This document shows positions 36,401 through 45,478 of a stretch of 64,000 nucleotides of DNA, piece by piece; positions within the stretch are counted from its first letter, which is position 1; every line of letters begins with the position of its first letter. The DNA comes from Adiantum capillus-veneris (taxonomy: Eukaryota > Streptophyta > Polypodiopsida > Polypodiales > Pteridaceae), in NCBI GenBank assembly GCA_014529385.2, contig CM043949.1, positions 111,581,977-111,645,976 of the forward strand, in the 5' to 3' direction. The notes beneath the pieces are model-generated. The model ran no database searches. It had not been told where the DNA came from and saw nothing but the letters and a program-made list of their open reading frames with translations. Made by a program: the position numbers and the translations under genes.

Positions 36401-36682
36401 AGAAGTGATTATTGTGTGCAATGAAACACATGTTTTCTATGTCAGTACAGAGGGATAACATACTCAGTGACAATCTCTGATTTTCCACGATGCACATGCG
36501 AGGACTTCCAAAAGAGAGAATAAAAAAAACAGACCTACGTGCCGTGCAAACACATGTACTATGTATTTCTTCATATTCTTGGGTTAGACTCACATGCCCA
36601 TGAGTTCATGCACCAAGCTGCTTTATCCAAGGTAGAAATATTTCAGGCTCTAGGGAGCAATAGGGCAGCTGTGTGTCCTTAG
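33494..36682 (+). pseudogene. MULE transposase with SWIM zinc finger, inactivated
   Basis: The ATG at 33494 has A at -3 and G at +4. Residues 1-150 are unassigned. About 190-290 is a Cys/His-rich domain of the WRKY-GCM1/FLYWCH kind (RCSSHLRCVNDAC, CVHCNQ, IHMAEHKHP). The DDE core follows: MWVHFDHVHRV (Asp445), GFMADEANA (Asp510), the MULE CAFHWEQ box (C538-x2-H541) and TTNLSEVKHA (Glu637). Near the end is a SWIM finger, CTC at 36491 and CKH at 36545. The enzyme would cut and rejoin the transposon ends in the nucleus. Damage: a 4-bp tandem duplication (34922-34929) shifts the frame at CEFT/ENKF; stops occur at 35952, 36153, 36384 and 36456; a further frame shift lies at about 36460; and a TAA falls inside the SWIM loop. 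Confidence 0.85.
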
Positions 36683-36727
36683 GATACTTACACAACATGA
36701 TGTTCAAATTATATACTGCACACTGTT

Positions 36728-37813
36728 GCAGTAGTTTTTTGTGGGAATTTACGTTAACTATCAATCACCATCCTAGGAGTTTTTAGGTTGCAATTTTGAA
36801 ATTTTTGGGAGATGTCGAACGCAAGGCTTCTAACACATAAACTTTCCATGTATTTAATATATTGTTGTCGTTTTTTGTTGGCATTTGGATTTACTACCAA
36901 CTTCTATCCTGGGAGTTGATAATTTTTGCATCTTTTGGCTTTGCCTTGTAAGGAGTTGTGCGAGTTCAGTTCCTTAGTATGCTCTCGACTATATTTTGTT
37001 AAAAATTATAGGTCGTCAATAGCAATGTGTTTAAATGTCTACACTGTTTTTGCATTCCTTACCAACAATCGTGGTAAGGGAGTTCATGGTTTTGAATATA
37101 TTGGCTTTACCTTGTACGACAACACAGTTCTAAATCATATGGGTTTACCTCGTAAGAGGCACGGTAAACTATTAATTTATTTGCTTGGAAACTATTGGTC
37201 ATCAACAAATATGTTTCTAAATGTTTTCAATGTCTTTGCTCGATTTATTGCTCACTCAGATTTGCTCGATGCAGTAGTTTTTTGTGGGCATTTACTTTAA
37301 CTATCAATCACCATCTTAGGAGTTTTTAGGTTGCAATTTTGAATTTTTGGGATACGTCGAACATATAAGGCTTCGAACACATAAACTTTCCATATATTTA
37401 GTATATTGGGGTCATTTTTTGTTGGCATTTGGATTTACTATCAGCTTCTATCCTAGGAGTTGACAATTTTTGCATCTTTTGGCTTTACCTTGTAAGGAAT
37501 TGCGTGAGTTGAGTTACTTAGTATGCTCTTGACTATATTTTCTTAAAAATTATAGGTCATCAATAGCATTGTGTTTGAATGTCTACATTGTCTTTGCATT
37601 CACTACCAACAACCGTGGTAAGAGAGTTCATGGTTTTGAATATATTGGCTTTACCTTATACGACAACATAGTTCTAAATCATATGGGTTTACCTCGTCAG
37701 AGGCACGATAAACTACCAATTTATTTCCTTGGAAACTATTGGTCATCAACAAATATGTGTCTAAATATTTTCAATGTCTTTGCTCGATTTAGTACTCACT
37801 CGGATTTGCTCGC
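36728..37813. repeat. Right subterminal tandem repeat, two units with 543-bp period
   Basis: Unit one starts GCAGTAGTTTTTTGTGGG at 36728 and unit two at 37271. Each unit ends in a sequence nearly equal to the transposon's right end (37235-37270 and 37780-37817: TTTGCTCGATTTA..GCTC.CTC.GATTTGCTCG), and a third, partial unit (37818-37909) leads into the true terminus. The frames across these units are shadows of the repeat, not genes. Confidence 0.88.
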
Positions 37814-37895
37814 TATATGAATCCTTTGGGTTTTCTTTGGAAACTATTGGTTATCAATCAACAAATATGTGTCTAAATGTTTTCAATGTCTTTGT

Positions 37896-37953
37896 ATTTG
37901 TTTGCTCGGTTTAGTGCTCGCTCGGATTTGCTCTCTCGGAGATTGGGATTCTT
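37896..37953. repeat. Right terminal inverted repeat of the MULE
   Basis: ATTTGTTTGCTCGG at 37896-37909 is the exact reverse complement of 25063-25076. Further out, CTCG-containing motifs mirror the left end with lower identity. Confidence 0.65.
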
Positions 37954-37963
37954 CCTTTTCTAG
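37954..37963. repeat. Candidate right target-site duplication
   Basis: CCTTTTCTAG, direct copy with one mismatch of 25008-25017. Confidence 0.55.
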
Positions 37964-38454
37964 TAGTCGTTAAGCCCCAAAAAAAGGGTTTTTTTATGTG
38001 TGTGCAATCAAATGGAGCCCTCTTTGGTACTTTATATGCACTATATGCACTTGGCATTATGTGTTATAGCCACCACTACGGTACACCCATTACTTGTGTA
38101 TCCCACAACTCACGAGCATGGTTGTTCATCATGGATACCTTGTAGCAGTGGGAACTAGGGGTATGGGGCATATTGAGTCGTTTCACTCACTTAAAGTTAA
38201 TGAAATTGTGCAAAGCACTATCTTCTACCAAGATTCTCACTTTGTGACCTTGGATAAGCCCATGCATATGCACGAGCATGTGTGGACCAAAGGTCGATTA
38301 CCACATATAGGTTGTAAGACAACACTTATGAATTACTTCGGTATGTGTTACTTACACATTAGAAAATCAAGAAGACGACTTGAGGGGAAGTAATTGCACC
38401 ATGTACACTGCTTTCTCTCTACCTTGGGCAATAGATTCCCCCTTGGGCTAATTC
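37964..38454. other. Unassigned flank of the MULE
   Basis: Host-side sequence right of the transposon. A 99-codon open frame at 38094-38393 resembles nothing I recognise and is probably chance or retroelement debris. Confidence 0.35.
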
Positions 38455-39260
38455 TTTTTTCCGTGCCCACTTCCTAAGCATTTAAAACATAATTTATCCT
38501 TCCTTACTTTTTCAAAATCTTCACTAGACCCTAGGTCCCTTGGGGGTTTTGGACACATCACATGTAGCTACAAAAAAATTCCTCTTATTATGACCATAAG
38601 ATTCACGTCCATTTGTATTTGAAGTGTTAGGAATGTGTCTGCTATGCCATGCACTTTCATCTAGATCATCATGGATATGAGGCTACACTATAGCTTCCCT
38701 AAGCATCCAAGCATCCTAAGTTTAAGGTGCTTCTTAAAGGCTCTAGTGTTGACCCACAGATGAATCCATGCACCTACTAGAAGGTGCCTAAACCCTCCAG
38801 CTTAAGTATCACATCATGATAATATGAAATATACTCAAGCAGTATCTTATGTTGATGCATAGATCAGTTCTCCCATACAAGACAATTTCTTTCTGTTTCA
38901 TTGGTGGATATAATTCTTTTCTAAACACATCCTCGAAGGCTACCCATGTGTGTGGTATGATTTCCTTATCCTTGAGCGACATCCACCATTTATAGCCTTT
39001 ATCCTCTAGTGAGTTAGACTTGTTTGTAGTGCCTCGACTTCATATGGAGTGAGATAGACTTGTTATTAGTGCCTTGACTTCATATGGAGTTTTTCTAAGA
39101 TAGTGAACTCCACCCATTTGTTCATGAATATATTGATTGAATCTTTGTTGCACTCCTTTCCTCCCATCAAAATTTTGGTGGCTTAGTGTTTTTCAACAAA
39201 TCATCCACCTGTTTCTAAGAGAGAAGGGGAAACACATCTAGATTGGAGCCTTGCTCCTAT
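38455..39260 (-). pseudogene. Ty3/gypsy gag fragment, minus strand
   Basis: The minus strand reads YKWWMSLKDKE and TWVAFEDVFRKELYPP, the typical Ty3 Gag capsid block with W...F...F...Y, at 38920-39000. Further downstream (38461-38489) is CFKCLGSGHG, the first half of a zinc knuckle C-x2-C-x4-H. Stops separate them. No pol follows at lower coordinates, so it is a truncated copy. Confidence 0.6.
39011..39090. repeat. 40-bp tandem duplication
   Basis: GAGTTAGACTTGTTTGTAGT... at 39011-39050 is repeated at 39051-39090 with four differences, inside the gag fragment. Confidence 0.85.
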
Positions 39261-40373
39261 AGAAAATGGTTGTTTATTCTAAGCACGTGAGCCAAAGAAA
39301 CTTGAGGCTACTCATTAACAGGGCCCTTCGTACGGTGTTGCATGAATTGCACAATCACATAAAACATTATATTGATATTTGCATTCAATTGTGCTAAATT
39401 TGACTCTAAAATAGACATGATTATTGGTATAGACCTAAATTCTTACATATACCAAGCAGTTCTATGCTATCTTCCTAGCCAATTGCCATGCACACACCCT
39501 TTATGAGAGTAGCTGATTGCGGGGCAACAATAGGCAAAATGGGTGTAGGGTGTTTAATATCAAAATTATGATGCATGTCTAGGTGTAAATACATGATGCA
39601 ACCATTTTGTGTTGTCGGTAAGAAAAAGAAATACTTTGTACCAAGAATTGCTTTGCAAAACATACAAGTGAAAGCGGAGGACCGATTGCTATACTAGATT
39701 TTGTTTGACAAAGAGCCAGCTACAAGTCGCACTTCATTGTACTCTATCTTCTTCCAAAGAAGCCTTGTAAATAGAAAGTAATGATTCTTGAAGTGTATTC
39801 ACAAAGCTTATTATTCTCTATTTTCCGCTCAAAACCTACAAGCCTTGTGAAGTGGTCAATGGCCGTGGGAAAGGGTCCCAAGTCTTTGGGTCAAAACCCT
39901 TAGTTTCAAAACCCTTAGTTGATTGCGTAGTTTTGTAGGTTCACTTCTTGAGATTGACAACCTCAAAGAGTCTCTGTGCCCCATCCCGAGTCCCTTCCCT
40001 GACATTAAAAAAGAAATGGACTCATTTTTTAGCCTTTTAGCTCTAGTGAGAGAATGTTCCTTAGCCAATAGGAAGAAGGCTAATGTTATGTAGAAAAAGC
40101 TCTTTTTGTCATTTTGAAAATGTCCATGAAAACCATTTTGGTGAAATTGTCACTATCACTAGAAAAGTAAGGTGATTGATAGTGATATCTTGCACAAGCG
40201 CCGAGTGCCTTTTTATGACCCGCTGGTGCTATCCTATAAAGTGAAGTACTTGTACGTGTGCATCTCGCACAAGCATCAATCATCTTTTTATGAAGTACTC
40301 ACAATTCAAATTCAAACGGATCGTACTTGATAGCGGTTGATAGGTACTTATATCTAAGACTATGAAGGGGTTA
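39261..40373. other. Unassigned non-coding stretch
   Basis: No domain or LTR edge recognised. A short duplicated CAAAACCCTTAGTT is at 39892-39920. Confidence 0.35.
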
Positions 40374-40740
40374 GAACCAAGAAAATAGAGGCCCTTGAGG
40401 GGTCTCTGGGCCTCTTTTTGCTTGGTTTTGACCTCATGAGGCCCTATGCTTAAGATATAGTATTTTTAAGCCTTAGGATGCATTCAGAACGTCCAAAAAC
40501 CTTAGGATAGCACTTTAAAACGTTGAAATCTGACGTCTCTAGCTTAAGATATAGCATTTTTAAGCCTAGGGTCTCATGAGGTCAGAACCAAGCGAGTAGA
40601 GGCTCTTGAGGTCTCTGGGGCCTCTATTTGCTTGGTTCTGACCTCATGAGACCCTAAGCTTAAAAATGCTATATCTTGAGCTAGAGACGACATATTTAAA
40701 TGTTTTTAAGTGCTATACTAAGGTTTTTAGACGTTGCAGA
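40374..40740. mobile_element. Foldback/MITE-like palindromic element
   Basis: A left arm at about 40487-40602 (ACGTCCAAAAACCTTAG ... CAGAACCAAGCGAGTAGAGGC) and a right arm at about 40620-40734 (GCCTCTATTTGCTTGGTTCTG ... TTTTTAGACGT) are inverted copies. The inner 70 bp are nearly perfect and the outer part is diverged, with a loop of about 17 bp. A further partial copy of the loop and inner arm precedes it at 40374-40480. No coding capacity. The single-stranded form would make a very stable hairpin, a possible source of small RNA. Confidence 0.8.
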
Positions 40741-41339
40741 TACATTAATGGTATTATTTTTGTATTTTGAAAACATCTCTTATGTGTTTTCTCTCATCGC
40801 ACATCACATCACTCATTAAGATTCATAGACATGGATTTTTGTGTACACTTAAGTTGGGCTCTCGAAAAGCATTTTGTACGAGCATGCACTTAAGTGATCG
40901 AGCAAGCTTTTATGTATGTACTATGAGAAATAGGATTCCAAAAACTACTTTTGTATTTTTCAAAATTACCTCTCTCTATGTTGAATTGGCGTTTCTTACA
41001 GGGTCCAAAATTGAGTCCAAGTTTCTCCAAATGGTATTGACAATATAATAGTGCCAGATAGCTATGCTACAAACGTCCATTGTGATGACCCACAAACATT
41101 GGCACTGTTGCCAGGGATATGATCCTTAGGTGGTGAGTGAACTAGTTGTACGGAAAAGCCTCCTTTCCAGAGATTTTGACACCCATTCCATTTACACTTA
41201 GGCAGTAAAGCAGCAGATGAGGGTTTAGTGATTGGTAGAGACTGAAGTCAAGGAGTAGCCAGTTCTACTCTTTTGAGAAAAGAGAGTTGTGAGTGAGATA
41301 CAAAAGGTATTTCATTCTTTGGTTTTCTCTATGCTTGGA
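40741..41339. other. Unassigned non-coding stretch
   Basis: Short frames only. I see nothing recognisable between the foldback element and the tandem array. Confidence 0.35.
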
Positions 41340-42900
41340 AAGGACTGTTTGACCAGCCACTTCATGGTTATTTTGCATTATTTTATTCATTTCCGTTCAT
41401 AGATTCATTTCAGCTCATAGAAGTAGGTTAAATAACAACTTCAACCATCAAATGGGGCTAAAGGAATGAGGGTAAAACTATCCAAAACTATATTTTGACA
41501 CAAAAAGCATAACTATGAAAAATTGAAAAATTGATTGTCCATAGCATCAAAGCTGATTCAAACTCAAAAACACCTTGCAAAACGGGATAAACAAGCTTGT
41601 AGGAAAAAAATGGAACAACTTCTTTCTAGTTTTTTTGAGGAACATGGATCGTGATCCATGTACCTCTGTGATCAACTAACTAGAAATTGTCACCCATTGC
41701 TTAAGCTTGCTCTCAAATATACCAAAATCCTTAGTGTGACCATAAATAGAATGCTAAAGTACATCCAAAATTTAAAAAAATGGACAAGTCTACACAAAAC
41801 CTTGAAAATCTAGTAAAATTTGGGAAAATTAAACTTTTAGTGTTCCAAATTCAAAAAGGGGTGAGATTTGGCTTCTACAAGGAATAGGGAACTAGCAGGA
41901 CAAAAACTCATAACAAAGTGCTCTCCAACATGGATCGCTATCCATATACCTGTTTGACATTTGGGACTGATATTAGACCAGTACATTCCTGATAAATAGT
42001 GAAACAACTTTTCCAAAAGAGACCATAGCAAAAAAGTGCAAAAAGTTGATCAAAACACCAAAATTCTACCATATAGCCAAAAACTACAAATCAAACATAA
42101 ATTTTTTCTTTTGGTTGGGCAAAAGTGATTCAAATGCAAAAATATTGGGGGAAGAGTGTCACCATAACAAGGACTATAAGCTGACCAAGTTTCATATCAA
42201 AATGAGGTCAAACATGGATCCCAATCCATGTACTCATCATGATTTTGGGCTGAAAATCGACAAGTGAGTACATGATACAATTTGAAACACATTTTTCGAA
42301 AGAACCATTGTCAAAAAAGTTTACAAAAGAGGTGAAGAAGGCCAAAAACAGCAAATAGTTAGAAACCGCCAAAACAGACTCGAGAATTCACCTTTGGCTG
42401 ACAAAAACTAGTTCAAATCCAAAACCTTTGATACCATAGCATCCAATAAACATGCTGATCCTAATGGTACCAAGAAAGGTAATTTGGCTTCCCAACATGG
42501 ATCACGATCCATGTACCTTTCTTGAAATCCTTAATAGGTACTGAACCAGTGAGGACCTAAACCATTTGAACAAAAGTCTCAAAGCAAGGGAGTGAAAAGA
42601 AGTTCAAAAAGGAGTCAAAAGGGTCTAAATCAGTTCAATAAAAAATGGCCAAAACAGGACTAGGACTTTTTCCACCCTAAACAGACCTAAATTTTACAAA
42701 AATCATAGACTTGACATCACAAGACCAAGGGTTAGGTGTGGGATCAAACCCATGACATTTTGTCACTGAGGTACATGGATCACAATCCATGTTCCTTTGA
42801 GACATACTGGAACCAAAATTGTACCACATCCAGAGATAGTCTCAAAGACCTTGGTGGTCTTTTCAAAATTGAAATTGGACTTACATTGTGGGTGCTACAA
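41340..42900. repeat. Degenerate ~283-bp tandem array with conserved palindromes
   Basis: Five copies of a 20-bp near-palindrome, ACATGGATC-N2-GATCCATGT, occur at 41642-41661, 41938-41957, 42212-42231, 42495-42514 and 42773-42792, spaced 296, 274, 283 and 278 bp. The DNA between them is A-rich and only loosely similar (recurrent CAAAA, ATTCAAA and AGTGAAA words, fixed order), so the units have diverged strongly while the palindrome stayed. No coding frame spans it. Confidence 0.75.
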
Positions 42901-42989
42901 GTAAAATTGTGAATTTGGTGAAAGTGAGGGATAAAAAAAATTTGACTGTAACTTTTGACTAACAGAGCGGTTGTAAACTCATAGCCATC

Positions 42990-43442
42990 AAGAATTGTTT
43001 ACAGGGTGTAGGAGCTACAGGGTGCGGCTCAACAAGTAAGTCAAACAAGAGAGAACAAAAAGCAACCAATGAGGTAACAAGGTTGGGGTTTTGCAAAGTC
43101 GTTTCTTCATGTATTTGAGATCAAGAAGATTATACTAGAATAGAAACCCTAGCCTAGAGACCAAATGAGCAACATTTCAAAACCACTTCATCCCCCACTA
43201 GAGACCATTATAGAGGAAGGTCTGTCTGATACATCATTAGAAAGATCATACTCTGGATGCGGTGATCCGTGAGTGCAAAGTAAGGAGATGAGAGAAGGAA
43301 GGGGGTGAGCAATAGACACTCTGTTTGGTGGACCTTGTGAGAAGATTGCTTCTCACAGTCCTTATTTTCATTATAACCAAACAATAGAAGTAAGTGGGTG
43401 GGTGCCCTGCCACAACCGAGCCACGGGGCTTGAAACCCAACA
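42990..43442 (-). mobile_element. 3' LTR of a Ty1/copia element, minus strand (far end uncertain)
   Basis: On the minus strand the LTR starts TGTTGGGTTTCAAGCC at 43442, directly after the purine-rich tract AAGTGGGAGAT (complement of 43443-43453) that follows the RNase H end. The distal boundary is not fixed because no second LTR is present. 42990 is a rough limit. Confidence 0.55.
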
Positions 43443-43544
43443 ATCTCCCACTTGAAGGCCAACGTGGCCCAAGTGGCTAAAGAATGTAGGGGCTATTATG
43501 TACAAATGTACAAAACGTGAAGCATGACCATAGCTTCACCCTAT

Positions 43545-43762
43545 GTCCATCATCTCTATGCAATATACGAATCGCTCTGAGGCCAAACTCTTGGTTAGAG
43601 AATCTACTGTGTTTTCATCCATGTGAAATTTGACTAGCTCAATACGTTTGCTAGCCAAAATATCCCGTACCACATAATACCTAAACTCTATGTGTTTTGA
43701 CTTGGAGTGAAACATGGGGTTCTTTGCTAACGTAATCGCACTCTGACTATCACAATGTAGCA
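43545..43762 (-). pseudogene. copia RNase H C-terminal fragment
   Basis: The minus strand reads HCDSQSAITLAKNPMFHSKS, KHIEFRYYVVRD, then VKFHMDENTVDSLTKSL and ASERF, the strongly conserved end of Ty1/copia polyproteins (RNase H with catalytic Asp, then the D-xLTK motif). The fragment is open throughout but is cut at 43762 by the microsatellite. Its 3' LTR follows at 43442. Confidence 0.85.
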
Positions 43763-43775
43763 GTGGAGCCCATGT

Positions 43776-43776
<1 letters not shown>

Positions 43777-43838
<62 letters not shown>
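43777..43838. repeat. (GT)n(GA)n G-run microsatellite
   Basis: GT repeats, then GA repeats to about 43828, then a G run to 43838. It marks the junction between the copia fragment and the RPS25 pseudogene. Confidence 0.95.
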
Positions 43839-43867
43839 TTCCTTTACTGCACCTACAAAAGGCCGTC

Positions 43868-44161
43868 ATGGCTCCCAGGAAGAATAAGGCCTCCTCTACC
43901 CTCATAAAACCTACTAAGATGAATGGAGGTGGCAAGCAAAAGAAGAAGAAATGGAGCAAAGGAAAGAGAAAGAAAAAAGTAAACAGCATGGTCTTGTTTG
44001 ATCAAGCAACATAAGTTACACCTTCTTCTCTCTCAAATATTTTAAGAATAAATGGATCACTTGCTCAGGAGGCTATTAAGGAATTAACTATTTGTTGCAC
44101 AATTAGACTATTGGTAGCCCATGCAAACAAGAAAATCTATACTCGGGCTACGAACACCTAG
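43868..44161 (+). pseudogene. RPS25: Processed pseudogene of 40S ribosomal protein S25 (eS25)
   Basis: Without interruption by introns the sequence reads [36 protein letters not shown], then LRINGSLAQEAIKEL, IRLLVAHANKKIYTRATNT and TAG at 44159-44161. These are the hallmarks of eS25, a small-subunit ribosomal protein. A stop (TAA) follows FDQAT, and about 14 residues usually present there are missing, as if a 42-bp in-frame segment had been lost; changed residues elsewhere also show decay. Lack of introns and the presence of apparent UTR sequence on both sides (to about 44360) indicate a retrocopy. The normal protein is about 108 residues. Confidence 0.9.
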
Positions 44162-44361
44162 TTTTTCTAACTCATGGTGCTATTAATGCTCCTACGTTCG
44201 TTTCTAGAAGTCACTCTTTGAAATCCTTACGATGTTCTATTGGGAGATTGTCTAGTCTCTAGTTTTTGTGTAGTAGAGTGTTTAGTGGATATGGCCCATC
44301 TTAAGTCCTTGTTTTGATAAATATACTACTTTGTAGTCTAACAAAGGTTTATCTACCAAAA

Positions 44362-44380
44362 AGAGAGAGAGAGAGAGAGA
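44362..44380. repeat. (GA)n tract
   Basis: Short GA microsatellite after the retrocopy's 3' untranslated region. Confidence 0.9.
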
Positions 44381-44626
44381 TCCTTTTCCAATAACACATT
44401 GTACTCAACCTTACCCCACCATTGTGAATTGGTATGCCCATTGATAGCAATGACTATTTATGAGAAGAAGAGAGGGTGCGATGCTTCATGTAGATGGTGG
44501 GATAAACTTCATGGAAGTTTCTAGAAGCTTTTCCATACAAAGGCATGGTAGTTGCTTTACACTATACATTGGCCAAACAATAGTCAATCAAAATTCTAGG
44601 GGAAACACTTATAAATAGATCTCATT

Positions 44627-44825
44627 TGTTGGGGTAAAGACTTGTGGATGCCTGCCCATGACTAACACCCTCCACCTACTAACTCACTAACAATTATTTA
44701 CCCTTCCCATATATACAATAAAGGAGACAAACACTCTATCCTTCTAGTGTGTTGTTCCCTCCAATTACTTTTTCCTTCTTCTATCCCTTCCCACATACAT
44801 GCACGGGTACACTACCTCCTTCACA
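44627..44825 (+). mobile_element. Short copia-type LTR with primer-binding site
   Basis: Starts TGTTGGGGTAAAG and ends CTTCACA. Shortly after it comes GGTATCAAAATGG (44829 on), a degenerate tRNA-Met primer-binding site. The start resembles the LTRs at 23563 and 59598, but the body differs. Its length is about 199 bp. Confidence 0.6.
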
Positions 44826-45435
44826 ACCGGTATCAAAATGGGTTTGATGATCCTTGTGATAGCCTTTGCATGCATGATATCTTCACAACAAGCTAAGGTT
44901 TGAGGAATCAAGAAAGGGAGATTTTATGTTTTTCTCATATATGAAACTAATGTTTTATTGAAGCTTTTGGAGAGATCGATTTTAGTTATGTCCTAGGCTT
45001 TGAGCTTGCAAAGATTGCAATATGCTTCAACCTTTGTAAAATGAGGTTTCTCTAATAATTTAAAGGTGAAGCTTGGAAGAAATGGGAGCATTTTGAATCT
45101 TTGTAATGCTAAGGCTTGGAGAATTAAGTATTGATAGACTTCAACCTTAGGAAATTCAAGCTTGAGATGCAAAATCTTGGAGGAATTAAACAAAGCTAGA
45201 AATTGTAGGGCACTTGTTTCTTCCAAGGGTGAAAGTTGTGTGTACACGCATACACATATACCATTTTAATGTGTGTGGACTTTGCATAAGCAAAATGAGC
45301 ACATAATGTGTGTAGCACGTGCGTACACACACACACACATACACTTTTTATTGTTTGTATGGGTTTTGCATTGGCAAGGCAGTGCGGCAAGGTGAGCACA
45401 TAGTATGTGTAACACACACACACACACACACAGAG

Positions 45436-45478
<43 letters not shown>

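Larger units (their letters stand above)
25018..37953. mobile_element. 12.9-kb Mutator-like transposon carrying transposase and ParB-methyltransferase genes
   Basis: Boundaries come from inverted terminal sequences and flanking duplication. At the left, CCGAGCAAACAAAT (25063-25076) has an exact inverted copy at 37896-37909. The 30 bp outside it on each side match at about 19 of 30 positions in inverted orientation. Flanking these are CCTTTTATAG (25008-25017) and CCTTTTCTAG (37954-37963), a 10-bp direct repeat with one mismatch; MULEs normally duplicate about 9 bp. Between the ends are tandem subterminal repeats, a transposase gene on the + strand and a 12-exon methyltransferase gene on the - strand, divergently arranged around a 2.3-kb spacer. 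Both genes are inactivated. The unity of the element is inferred from the ends and from the nesting of both genes within them. Confidence 0.75.

Noticed and set aside
26460-36682. DIRS-type retroelement (these also carry a methyltransferase)
   Set aside because: There is no reverse transcriptase or tyrosine recombinase; the partner gene is a DDE transposase with MULE motifs.
36926-37820. Pair of similar open frames of 124 and 83 codons
   Set aside because: They are the same frame in two units of the 543-bp right subterminal repeat, with no protein motif.
41340-42900. CRISPR-like array
   Set aside because: Repeats are 20 bp at about 283-bp spacing, spacers are diverged copies of one another, and the setting is a plant genome.
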